Shown here piece by piece: positions 55,277-64,000 of a stretch of DNA of 64,000 bases (position 1 is the first letter of the stretch; each line of letters opens with the position of its first letter). The notes below the pieces were generated by a model. It worked only from the letters and a program-made list of their open reading frames with translations. It was not told the DNA's origin and did no database searches. This DNA comes from Cherax quadricarinatus. Its lineage: Eukaryota; Arthropoda; Malacostraca; Decapoda; Parastacidae. Both the position numbers and the translations under genes were made by a program. Location of the stretch: positions 1-64,000 of the forward strand of contig NW_027195384.1 in assembly GCF_038502225.1 (NCBI RefSeq), in the 5' to 3' direction.

Positions 55277-56362
55277 TTAACCATTTGACTGTCGCAGCCA
55301 CATATATACGTCTTACGAGGTACCGTGTTTGACGTATATATACTCATAAATTCTAGCGGCTTCAAATCAAGCAGGAGAAAGCTGGTAGGCCCAGATGTGA
55401 GAGAATGAGTCTGTGTGGTCAGTGTGCACCATATAAAAAAAATCCTGGAGCACGCAGTGCATAATGACAAAAAAAAAAACTCCGACCGTTTTTTTTAATT
55501 AAAATGCCGACTTCGTGGTCTATTTTCGTATAGTATTTATGGTTGTATTCAAGTTTTCTTGGTCTCATTTGATAGAATGGAAAACATATCATAGAAATAG
55601 AGGTGATTTTGATTGATTTTACTATAAAAAGAACCTAGAAATGGAGCTCAAAGTAGCGGAAATGTTTGATTTTTCCCAATGTTCAAAAGTAAACAAATGA
55701 TGCCATTGTCCAATAAATGTCCAACTAGCCATTCTAATATGCAGTCATGAATGGGTTGATGTTATTTATACAATTATTACAGTATTGTAGTAGTCTGCAT
55801 AATAGTAATTCTTCTATTTTTTGTTTGAATAAAAATTCAAAATAGAAAGCAAGAATAATATCAGAGGGGCTTGGAGACATGACTGATGAACAAAGAAAAT
55901 GTTATTTTAGATCCAGAAATGTCTGCATTGTTCATTCTGGACCTTATTTTGAAATTGTCATATTTTTTAGTTTTTGTGAAATTGGCCAAATTGCAAATTT
56001 CTTACCACATTATTAGGTAGTTGAAATCGGTAAATGGGCAGTTTCTTGTACTTAATCGATAGAAAAAATGAAGTTCTAAAGAAATAGCTACGAGTTTGGG
56101 CGACTGGAACAACGGAATTAGCCGAAAATAGGGCTCAAAGTGCGCAAAATCGCTGATTTGTAAACAACGCCGAGGTCGCTAACTTCGCCAGAGCATAATT
56201 CCGTCAGTTTTCCATCAAATTTCGTTTTTTTTTTGGTGTCATTACAATCGGGAAAAGATTCTCTATCATTTCATAAGAAAAAATAAATTTTTTATTTTTT
56301 TTTAAATTTTGCGACACCAGAAGAGACCTCAGGATTGGGGGTTGCGACAGTAAAAGGGTTAA
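55277..56362 (+). mobile_element. piggyBac-like MITE (ATATACG subfamily), clean 1,086-bp copy
   Basis: Flanked by TTAA at 55,277 and 56,359. It starts TTAACCATTTGACTGTCGCA and ends TTGCGACAGTAAAAGGGTTA then A, so about 18 bp are inverted. The interior has GCGGCTTCAAATCAAGCAGG and CATTCTTTC-type words shared, in opposite orientation, with the copy at 49,683. The two are subfamilies of one MITE family. No coding frame. Confidence 0.85.
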
Positions 56363-56404
56363 TGTAAATAACTTGGTTTACCTTAGAGTAAGATTTTGTT
56401 CAGA

Positions 56405-56636
56405 TTTTTAAATCTGGAGAGTTAGCCACCCAAGATAACCCAGGAAAGAGAGTGGCTCATCAAGGGACTGTCTGTCTTACTTCTATTGTGGTCATCAATC
56501 TTGTCCCCCAGGATGCCACTCACACCAGTCAACTAAACACAGGTACCTACTTGCTAGATGAACGGGACAACTGGTGTAAGGAAACAGCCTCAAAGTTTCC
56601 ATCCTTGCCAGGCCATGGGTATTCCTTATTAGCAAT
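56405..56636 (-). mobile_element. SINE fragment at a LINE insertion point
   Basis: GAGAGTTAGCCACCCAAGAT, CCCCCAGGATGCCACTCACA and GTGTAAGGAAACAGCCTC match the SINE body at 54,862. The tRNA-like head is missing. Immediately beyond is the poly-T start of the family B LINE. Confidence 0.6.
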
Positions 56637-58629
56637 ATTTTTTTTTTTTTTATTATCACACTGGCCGATTCCCACCAAGGCAGGGTGGCCCGAAAAAGAA
56701 AAACTTTCACCATCATTCACTCCATCACTGTCTTGCCAGAAGGGTGCTTTACACTACAGTTTTTAAACTGCAACATTAACACCCCTCCTTCAGAGTGCAG
56801 GCACTGTACTTCCCATCTCCAGGACTCAAGTCCGGCCTGCCGGTTTCCCTGAACCCCTTCATAAATGTTACTTTGCTCACACTCCAACAGCACGTCAAGT
56901 ATTAAATACCATTTGTCTCCATTCACTCCTATCAAACACGCTCACGCACGCCTGCTGGAAGTCCAAGCCCCTCGCACACAAAACCTCCTTTACCCCCTCC
57001 CTCCAACCTTTCCTAGGCCGACCCCTACCCCGCCTTCCTTCCACTACAGACTGATACACTCTTGAAGTTATTCTGTTTCGCTCCATTCTCTCCACATGTC
57101 CGAACCACCTCAACAACCCCTCCTCTGCCCTCTGGACAACAGTTTTGGTAATCCCGCACCTCCTCCTAACTTCCAAACTACGAATTCTCTGCATTATATT
57201 CACACCACACATTGCCCTCAGACATGACATCTCCACTGCCTCCAGCCTTCTCCTCGCTGCAACATTCATCACCCATGCTTCACACCCATACAAGAGCGTT
57301 GGTAAAACTATACTCTCATACATTCCCCTCTTTGCCTCCAAGGACAAAGTTCTTTGTCTCCACAGACTCCTAAGTGCACCACTTACTCTTTTTCCCTCAT
57401 CAATTCTATGATTCACCTCATCTTTCATAGACCCATCCGCCGACACGTCCACTCCCAAATATCTGAATACATTCACCTCCTCCATACTCTCTCCCTCCAA
57501 TCTGATATTCAATCTTTCATCACCTAATCTTTTTGTTATCCTCATAACCTTACTCTTTCCTGTATTCACATTTAATTTTCTTCTCTTGCACACCCTACCA
57601 AATTCATCCACCAATCTCTGCAACTTCTCTTCAGAATCTCCCAAGAGCACAGTGTCATCAGCAAAGAGCAGCTGTGACAACTCCCACTTTGTGTGTGATT
57701 CTTTATCTTTTAACTTCACGCCTCTTGTCAAGACCCTCGCATTTACTTCTCTTACAACCCCATCTATAAATATATTAAACAACCACGGTGACATCACACA
57801 TCCTTGTCTAAGGCCTACTTTTACTGGGAAATAATTTCCCTCTTTCCTACATACTCTAACTTGAGCCTCACTATCCTCGTAAAAACTCTTCACTGCTTTC
57901 AGTAACCTACCTCCTACACCATACACTTGCAACATCTGCCACATTGCCCCCCTATCCACCCTGTCATACGCCTTTTCCAAATCCATAAATGCCACAAAGA
58001 CCTCTTTAACCTTATCTAAATACTGTTCACTTATATGTTTCACTGTAAACACCTGGTCCACACACCCCCTACCTTTCCTAAAGCCTCCTTGTTCATCTGC
58101 TATCCTATTCTCCGTCTTACTCTTAATTCTTTCAATAATAATTCTACCATACACTTTACCAGGTATACTCAGCAGACTTATCCCCCTATAATTTTTGCAC
58201 TCTCTTTTATCCCCTTTGCCTTTATACAAAGGAACTATGCATGCTCTCTGCCAATCCCTAGGTACCTTACCCTCTTCCATACATTTATTAAATAATTGCA
58301 CCAACCACTCCAAAACTATTTCCCCACCTGCTTTTAACATTTCTATCTTTATCCCATCAATCCCGGCTGCCTTACCCCCTTTCATTTTACCTACTGCCTC
58401 ACGAACTTCCCCCACACTCACAACTGGCTCTTCCTCACTCCTACAAGATGTTATTCCTCCTTGTCCTATACACGAAATCACAGCTTCCCTATCTTCATCA
58501 ACATTTAACAATTCCTCAAAATATTCCCTCCATCTTCCCAATACCTCTAACTCTCCATTTAATAACTCTCCTCTCCTATTTTTAACTGACAAATCCATTT
58601 GTTCTCTAGGCTTTCTTAACTTGTTAATC
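56637..58629 (-). mobile_element. Family B (RTE-like) LINE, clean, 5'-truncated
   Basis: The 3' tail is a T run (A-rich on the element strand) at 56,637-56,660, the 3' UTR reaches 56,894, the RT coding part is 56,895-58,629, and truncation is at about 58,629. A CAATAT word on both sides could be a short target duplication. The endonuclease half and 5' leader (present at 6.5-7.86 kb) are absent, as expected for incomplete reverse transcription. Confidence 0.9.
56895..58629 (-). pseudogene. RTE-like LINE reverse transcriptase, open frame without endonuclease
   Basis: This is the longest credible open frame in the window: 567 codons from an internal Met at 58,598 and open to the truncation point. 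RT blocks in order are GKAAGIDGIKIEMLKAGG, WQRACIVPLYKGKGDK, NYRGISLLSIPGKVYGRI, EQGGFRKGRGCVDQVF, VFVAFMDLEKAYDRVDRG (motif A), VGLRQGCVMSPWLFNIFID, QLLFADDTVLLG (motif C, FADD) and FRYLGVDVSADGSM. The C-terminal part has LLYGCEAWVMN and LLRWFGHVERMERNRI, a usual ending of RTE-like proteins. The catalytic Asp residues are present. It lacks the endonuclease and promoter and is a dead-on-arrival copy; RT clade placement is by eye. Confidence 0.9.
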
Positions 58630-58734
58630 TCAATATATCTTACTTTATTGTAACTGATTTTCAGATAGTTGAGTTAGTTGTTTTAAGGTTTAAATAATAA
58701 GATATTACAAGGAGCACAATTAAGTCACTTTGAG
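58630..58734. other. Short AT-rich spacer
   Basis: No feature seen between the LINE truncation point and the start of the 48-bp minisatellite. Confidence 0.5.
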
Positions 58735-58850
58735 TTTTTTTGTGTTACTCTGGTGGTTAATGTACATGTTACTATGTATGATAATTTTGGTGTTACTCTG
58801 GTGGTTAATGTACATGTTACTATGTATTATAATTTTTGTGTTACTATGGT
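58735..58850. repeat. 48-bp minisatellite, block 1 (about 2.4 units)
   Basis: Units of the type ATGTACATGTTACTATGTAT then GATAATTTTTGTGTTACTCT and GGTGGTTA. The block is cut after GGTGGTT by a LINE tail and resumes in phase at 59,976. Confidence 0.9.
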
Positions 58851-59975
58851 GGTTTTTATTTATTTATTTATTTATTTACAATTTGAGCACACATACAGAG
58901 GTACAAAAAAATACAGATAAGAGCAGCATGCCAAAGCCACTTATATGCATAGCATTATGGGCTGGCTTAAAATTAACTTAAGATTAACTAAGCAATGATG
59001 AAATCAGTGATAAAACATTATTGTAAACAGATTACTATAAAGCACAAGTGAGTATTACAAAGACAGGTCATATGGTTGCATGCATTGTTGTACATTCAGT
59101 AGAATGGAGTATTCTGTTAGGTAGTGTATTTAAAAATAATAAAGTTAGATTGGGTTTTAGGTTTAACATTTATGTGATATAATTGTGAGAAACATTTAAG
59201 ATATACAATTTATAAGGTTCAGTTATTCAGTATTTATTTGGTTTTGGGTGAGTAAGTGATCTTTGAGAAGAGACTTGAATTTATAAACAGGTAGTGTTTC
59301 TTTTATATTTACAGGTAATGAATTCCAGATTTTAGGGCCTTTTATGTGCATTGAGTTTTTGCATAGCGTGAGATGGACACGAGGAACATCAAAGAGTGAT
59401 CTGTGCCTTGTGTTATGGTCATGTGTTCTGTTGAGGTTGGCAAGGAGATGTTTGAGGGGAGGGTTAATATCAGAGTTAAGTGTTCTATGTATGTAATAGG
59501 TGCAGTAATAAGTAAGGATGTTTTGTATGGTGAGTAGGTTTAGTGTATTGAATATTGGTGGAGTGTGCTGCCTGTAGTGAGAATTTGTTATCATTCTAAC
59601 TGCAGCCTTTTGTTGGGTAATTAGTGGTCTGAGATGGTTATTTGTTGTTGAGCCCCATGCACAAATTCCATAGGTGAGATAGGGGTAAATAAGAGAGTGA
59701 TATAGGGCCAGGAGGGCTGACTGTGGAGCATAGTACCGTATCTTCGATAGTATGCCTACAGTCTTGGAAATTTTCTTAGAAATTTGTTGTATATGTGTAT
59801 GAAATTTGAGTCTATCATCAAGGTGGATTCCTAAGAATTTTCCCTCTGTTAGCTTTGTGATAGGTGATCCGTTTATCATTATGTTAAGAGGGACATCTGT
59901 AGCTCTGTTACCAAACTGAATGAAGTAGGTTTTGTCAATGTTTAGTGTAAGTTTGTTAGTCCTCATCCAGGTAGA
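58851..59975 (-). mobile_element. Family A LINE, clean 3' part, inserted in the minisatellite
   Basis: The 3' tail is TTTA repeats at 58,853-58,875 (AAAT on the element strand), the 3' UTR reaches 59,222, and the RT C-terminal coding part is 59,223-59,975. It is truncated just after the FADD box position. It sits between two blocks of the same 48-bp array and the array phase is kept across it, so it inserted into the array with little or no target duplication. Confidence 0.9.
59223..59975 (-). pseudogene. LINE family A RT C-terminal region
   Basis: About 250 codons without a stop: ISTWMRTNKLTLNIDKTYFI, GKFLGIHLDDRLKFHTHIQQ, GILSKIRYYAPQSALLALYH, YPYLTYGICAWGSTTNNHLR, QQKAAVRMITNSHYRQHTPP, LFDVPRVHLTLCKNSMHIKG and KIWNSLPVNIKETLPVYKFK, then a stop at 59,223. 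These are the thumb and C-terminal blocks of CR1/L2-type RT. The upstream open frame continues into translated minisatellite up to 61,022 by chance, which would give an apparent 599-codon chimera. Confidence 0.9.
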
Positions 59976-60752
59976 TATGTACATGTTACTATGTATGATA
60001 ATTTTTGTGTTACTCTGGTGCTTAATGTACATGTTACTATGTATGATAATTTGTGTGTTACTCTGGTGGTTAATGTACATGTTACTATGTATGATAATTT
60101 TTGTGTTACTCTGGTGGTTAATGTACATGTTACTATGTATGATAATTTTTGTGTTACTCTGGTGCTTAATGTACTTGTTACTATGTATGATAATTTTTGT
60201 GTTACTCTGGTGGTTAATGTACATGTTACTATGTATGATAATTTTTGAGTTACTCTGGTGATTAATGTACATGTTACTATGTATGATAATTTTTGTGTTA
60301 CTCTGGTGGATAATGTACATGTTACTATGTATGATAATTTTTGTGTTACTCTGGTGCTTAATGTACATGTTATTATGTATGATAATTTGTGTTACTCTGG
60401 TGATTAATGTACATGTTACTATGTATGATAATTTTTGTGTTACTTTGGTGGTTAATGTACATGTTACTATGTATGATAATTTTTGTGTTACTCTGGTGCT
60501 TAATGTACATGTTATTATGTATGATAATTTGTGTGTTACTCTGGTGGTTAATGTACATGTTACTATGTATGATAATTTTTGTGTTACTCTGGTGGTTAAT
60601 GTACATGTTACTATGTATGATAATTTTTGTGTTACTCTGGTGCTTAATGTACATGTTACTATGTATGATAATTTTTGTGTTACTCTGGTGCTTAATGTAC
60701 ATGTTAATATGTATGATAATTTTTGTGTTACTCTGGTGGTTAATGTACATTG
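59976..60752. repeat. 48-bp minisatellite, block 2 (about 16 units)
   Basis: About 16 units of 48 bp with variable positions, mainly GGTGGTTA, GGTGCTTA or GGTGATTA at the unit end and occasional one-base deletions. Because 48 is divisible by three, several frames stay open on both strands: plus MYMLLCMIIFVLLWWL and VHVTMYDNFCVTLVVN, minus INHQSNTKIIIHSNMY and TLTTRVTQKLSYIVTC. The frame shift near 60,387 and LINE interruptions argue against coding. Confidence 0.95.
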
Positions 60753-62075
60753 ATACTGGAGTTCCGCAGGGAAGTGTCCTTGGTCCCGCTGCTCTTCCTC
60801 ATATACATCAATGATCTTCCAAACATATCCCAACACCTGAAACCCATTCTCTTTGCTGACGACACGACTTACGTCATCTCTCACCCTAATCTTGCCACCC
60901 TCAACACCATTGTTAACAAGGAGCTGATCAAAATATCGACTTGGATGACAGCCAATAAACTTACGCTTAACACTGACAAAACCTACTATATTATGTTTGG
61001 TAGCAGAGCAGGAGATGCACAAATTAACATTAAGATCGACAACACTCTAATTACCAGACATAATGAGGGCATATTCCTAGGCCTATACCTTGACAACAAC
61101 CTGAATTTCAGCACCCATATCCAACACATAACCAAAAAAGTATCCAAAATGGATGGGATCCTCTCCAAGATACGATACTACGTGCCTCAAAATGCCCTTC
61201 TCACACTATACCACTCATTTATCCATACCTCACCTATGCTATTTGTGCTTGGGGATCAACTGCAGCAACACACCTAAAGCCAATAATAACCCAACAAAAA
61301 GCTGCAGTAAGAATAATCACTAAATCCCATCCCTGGCAACACCCCCCCCCCCACTCTTCATAGATCTAAACTTACTCCCTGTTCAGTACATCCACACTTA
61401 CTACTGGGCAATCTACATCTACAGAACCTTAAACTCCATTATCAACCTTGACCTAAAATGCTTTCTTGATAGTTGTGACAGAACCCACAGGCATAACACC
61501 AGACACAAACATCTCTATGACATTCCCCGTGTCTGACTAAACCTTTACAAAAATTCAATGTATGTCAAAGGCCCTAAAATCTGGAACACCCTACCTGAGA
61601 ACTCTAGAACTGCAGACACATTCATCACCTTCAAAACTACCATTAGAAAACATCTTATCTCCCTGATACACCCCATCAACTAACTACACGAATACCACCT
61701 GGTGGTTCACACTTACACTCACTCACCAATTTGACCATAAACAGAAATATTAATCTCAATCTTAAAATAATGAATCCCGTGATACTCGAATACTGAAACT
61801 ATATACTGTGCCAAAACAAAAGCATTCACATTGCTAAACTCACAAACTAGTATTTAGTGACTTAGCCATAATACCAACTTACCTCATAATTTGTAATATT
61901 TTAAAATTAAGAATTAAACTAAGTCTGCCTGAAATGCCTAGCCATGCTAGGTGTTCTAGTGGTACACTCTGTAATCATTATTTAACTACATGTAAACCAA
62001 ACAATAACCAAATTCTGTAAACTCAGCATTGTAATCCTTATAGAGAATAAACTTTGAATTGAATTGAATTGAATG
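60753..62075 (+). mobile_element. L2-type LINE (family E), clean 3' part, inserted in the minisatellite
   Basis: On plus, an RT fragment runs from the GVPQGSVLGP box to the C-terminus (about 60,756-61,680). The 3' UTR with CACCTGGTGGTTCACACTTA and AGAATAAACTTTGAATTGAA follows, ending in GAATT repeats at 62,056-62,074. The array resumes at once with TGTATGATAATTTTTGTGTT. A matching degraded 3' end is inverted at 33,745-34,385. About 6-8 bp of one repeat unit are missing at the junction. Confidence 0.9.
60756..61680 (+). pseudogene. LINE family E reverse transcriptase fragment
   Basis: DTGVPQGSVLGP is followed by a one-base shift, then LIYINDLPNISQHLKPILFA with DDTTYV (catalytic FADD), ISTWMTANKLTLNTDKTYYI, GIFLGLYLDNNLNFSTHIQH and SKIRYYVPQNALLTLYHSFI. 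A further shift near 61,230 and others beyond 61,340 (a C run) break the C-terminal part (WGSTAATHLKPIITQQKAAV, then a PKIWNTLPENSR-like end). The domain is RT of the CR1/L2 group; EN and ORF1 are absent. Confidence 0.85.
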
Positions 62076-62280
62076 TATGATAATTTTTGTGTTACCCTGG
62101 TGCTTAATGTACATGTTACTATGTATGATAATTTTTGTGTTACTCTAGTGGTTAATGTACATGTTACTATGTATGATAATTTTTGTGTTACTCTGGTGAT
62201 TAATGTACATGTTACTATGTATGATAATTTTTGTGTTACTCTGGTGATTAATGTACATGTTACTTTGTATGATAATTTGT
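62076..62280. repeat. 48-bp minisatellite, block 3 (about 4.2 units)
   Basis: Same 48-bp unit as 58,735 and 59,976, beginning mid-unit after the LINE tail and ending at GATAATTTGTTGAAGTG. It confirms that all three blocks were one array before LINE insertion. Confidence 0.9.
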
Positions 62281-62425
62281 TGAAGTGTATTTATGTGTAT
62301 TTCTACCTAAATAAACTTCCTAACTTATTGGGTTATTCTTGGTTAAATAATGAACCTTGTGTATGAATGTTCTGCCAACAATATTGTTTATTATGTAACA
62401 TAAACCTTAAAACTTACTAACTTAA
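62281..62425. other. AT-rich spacer
   Basis: No feature seen between the two minisatellites. Confidence 0.5.
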
Positions 62426-64000
62426 ACCTGCTGCTGCCTCACCACCTAACACCTGCTGCTGCCTCACCACCTAACACCTGCTGCTGCCTCATCACCTAAC
62501 ACATGCTGCTGCCTCACCACCTAACACCTGCTGCTGCCTCACCACTTAACACCTGCTGCTGCCTCACCACCTAACACCTGCTGCTGCTTCACCACCTAAC
62601 ACCTGCTGCTGCCTCACCACCTAACACTTGGTGCTGCCTTACCACCTAACATCTGCTGCTGCCTCACCATCTAACACCCACTGTTGATGCTTCACCACTT
62701 AACATCTGCTGCTGCCTCACCACCTAACACCTGCTGCTGCCTCACCACCTAACAACTGCTGCTGCCTCACCACCTAACACCTGCTGCTGCCTTACCACCT
62801 AACACCTGCTGCTGCTGCCTCACCACCTAACACTTGCTGTTGCCTCTCCACTTAACATCTGCTGCAGCCTCACCACCTAACAACTGCTGCTGCCTCACAA
62901 CCTAACACCAGCTGCTGCCTGACCACCTAACACCTGCTGCTGCCTGACCACCTAACACCTGCTGCTGCTGCTGCCTCGCCACCTAACACTTGCTGCTGCC
63001 TCACCACCTAACATCTGCTGCTGCCTCACCACCTAACACCTGCTGCTGCCTCACCACCTAACAACTGCTGCTGCCTGACCACCTAACACCTGCTGCTGCC
63101 TGACCACCTAACACCTGCTGCTGCTGCCTCACCACCTAACACCTGCTACTGCCTCACCACCTAACATCTGCTGCTGCCTCACCACCTAACACATGCTGTT
63201 GCCTCACCACCTAACACCTGCTGCTGCCTCACCACCTAACACCTGCTGCTGCTGCCTCACCACCTAACACCTGCTGCTGCCTCACCACCTAACACCTGCT
63301 GCTGCTGCCTCACCAACTAACACCTGCTGCTGCCTCACCACCTAACACCTGCTACTGCCTCACCACCTAACATCTGCTACTGCCTGACCACCTAACACCT
63401 GCTGCTGCTGCTGCTCACCACCTACCACCTGCTGCTGCCTGACCACCTAACACCTGCTGCTGCTTCTGCCTGACCACCTAACACCTGCTGCTGCTGCCTC
63501 ACCACCTAACACCTGCTGCTGCCTCACCACCTAACACCTGCTGCTGCCTCACCACCTAACAACTGCTGCTGCCTCACTACCTAACACCTGCTGCTGCACC
63601 ACTAAACACCTGCTGCTGACTCACCACCTAACAACTGCTGCTGCTGACTCACCACCTAACACTTGCTGCTGCTGCCTCACCACCTAACACCTGCTGCTGC
63701 TGGTTCACCACCTAACACCTGCTGCCGCCTCACCACCTAGCACCTGCTGTTGCTGCCTCACCTCCTAACACTTGCTGCTGTCTCACCACCTAACACCTGC
63801 TGCTGCACCACCTAACACCTGCTGCTGACTCACCACCTAACACCTGCTGCTGTTGCCTCACCACCTAACACCTGCTGTTGCTGCCTCACCAACACCTGCT
63901 GCTGCCTTAGAACCTAACACCTGCTCCTCCTGAGCACCTAACACCTGCTCCTGCCTGAGCATGCAACACCTGATTCACTTAACACCTGAGCACCTGACAC
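62426..64000. repeat. 25-bp CTG-containing minisatellite, about 60 units, runs off the window
   Basis: The unit is ACCTGCTGCTGCCTCACCAC then CTAAC (25 bp). Variants differ in the number of CTG triplets (two to five, giving 25, 28 or 31 bp), in CTCACC versus CTGACC and in ACATC/ACAAC starts. The 25-bp step shifts the frame each unit and TAA occurs in the unit, so it cannot encode protein. The end of the array is beyond the window. Confidence 0.95.

Noticed and set aside
59223..61022. 599-codon minus-strand open frame
   Set aside because: It is three unrelated pieces: antisense of the family E LINE, translated 48-bp minisatellite and the real C-terminus of family A RT. Only the last is homologous to a protein.
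58735..64000. CRISPR-like repeat arrays
   Set aside because: Units are contiguous tandem copies with no unique spacers; the setting is eukaryotic and rich in retrotransposons.
1..64000. Undescribed defence or biosynthetic gene system
   Set aside because: No cluster of non-transposon genes exists here; all long credible frames are RT, endonuclease, ORF1 or transposase pieces.

Overview
The window looks like intergenic, repeat-saturated DNA from a large invertebrate genome, most probably a decapod crustacean. That assignment is inferred from the remembered look of the repeat families (LINE 3' ends with AAAT, GAATT, CA or TTATGTTC tails, TTAA-flanked and TA-flanked MITEs, a tRNA-derived SINE, Penelope-like elements); no database was searched. 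I found no convincing host protein-coding gene, rRNA or functional tRNA gene. Essentially everything recognisable is a transposable element, a fragment of one, or a tandem repeat, often nested.

Layout. 0.7-4.5 kb: degenerate CR1/L2-type LINE (family A), minus strand. 4.5-7.9 kb: RTE-like LINE (family B), minus. 8.6-9.0 kb: LINE ORF1 fragment. 10.3-11.8 kb: two LINE 3' ends on plus (A, then a second CR1-like family, C). 11.8-15.9 kb: Tigger/pogo-type element with nested MITE, a CA-tailed LINE (family D) and a Penelope fragment. 16.3-17.5 kb: Tc1/mariner transposase pseudogene. 18.2-19.2 kb: piggyBac-like MITE. 19.2-23.7 kb: family C LINE split by a large inverted Penelope-like dimer. 23.7-25.1 kb: rearranged family C LINE. 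25.2-27.1 kb: two abutting Tigger-type elements, one carrying a CTG/CCG-rich tract. 27.1-30.3 kb: second inverted Penelope dimer. 31-32.6 kb: family C LINE with inverted 5' part. 34.4-39.1 kb: near-complete family A LINE on plus with a piggyBac-like MITE in its 3' UTR. 39.1-41.9 kb: LINE A and B fragments. 41.9-47.1 kb: piggyBac-like pieces, tandemly duplicated polypyrimidine tracts and a rearranged Gypsy-type retrotransposon. 47.1-58.6 kb: LINE A, LINE B, Tigger, piggyBac-like MITEs, SINEs. 58.7-62.3 kb: a 48-bp minisatellite interrupted by two LINE fragments. 62.4-64.0 kb: a 25-bp minisatellite running off the window.

Sequence quality is a mosaic. From 1 to about 44.4 kb most elements carry a systematic artefact: isolated bases between homopolymers are absorbed into the run. 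The same families at 44.5-64 kb are clean. Frames, lengths and TIR identities in the left two thirds should therefore be treated as approximate.

The most interesting structures are the two head-to-head Penelope-like inverted dimers (RT plus GIY-YIG domains, hammerhead-like 3' motifs), the LINE-interrupted 48-bp array that reads open in several frames, and an inverted Gypsy junction at a primer-binding-site/pol microhomology. I did not find evidence for a new gene system.
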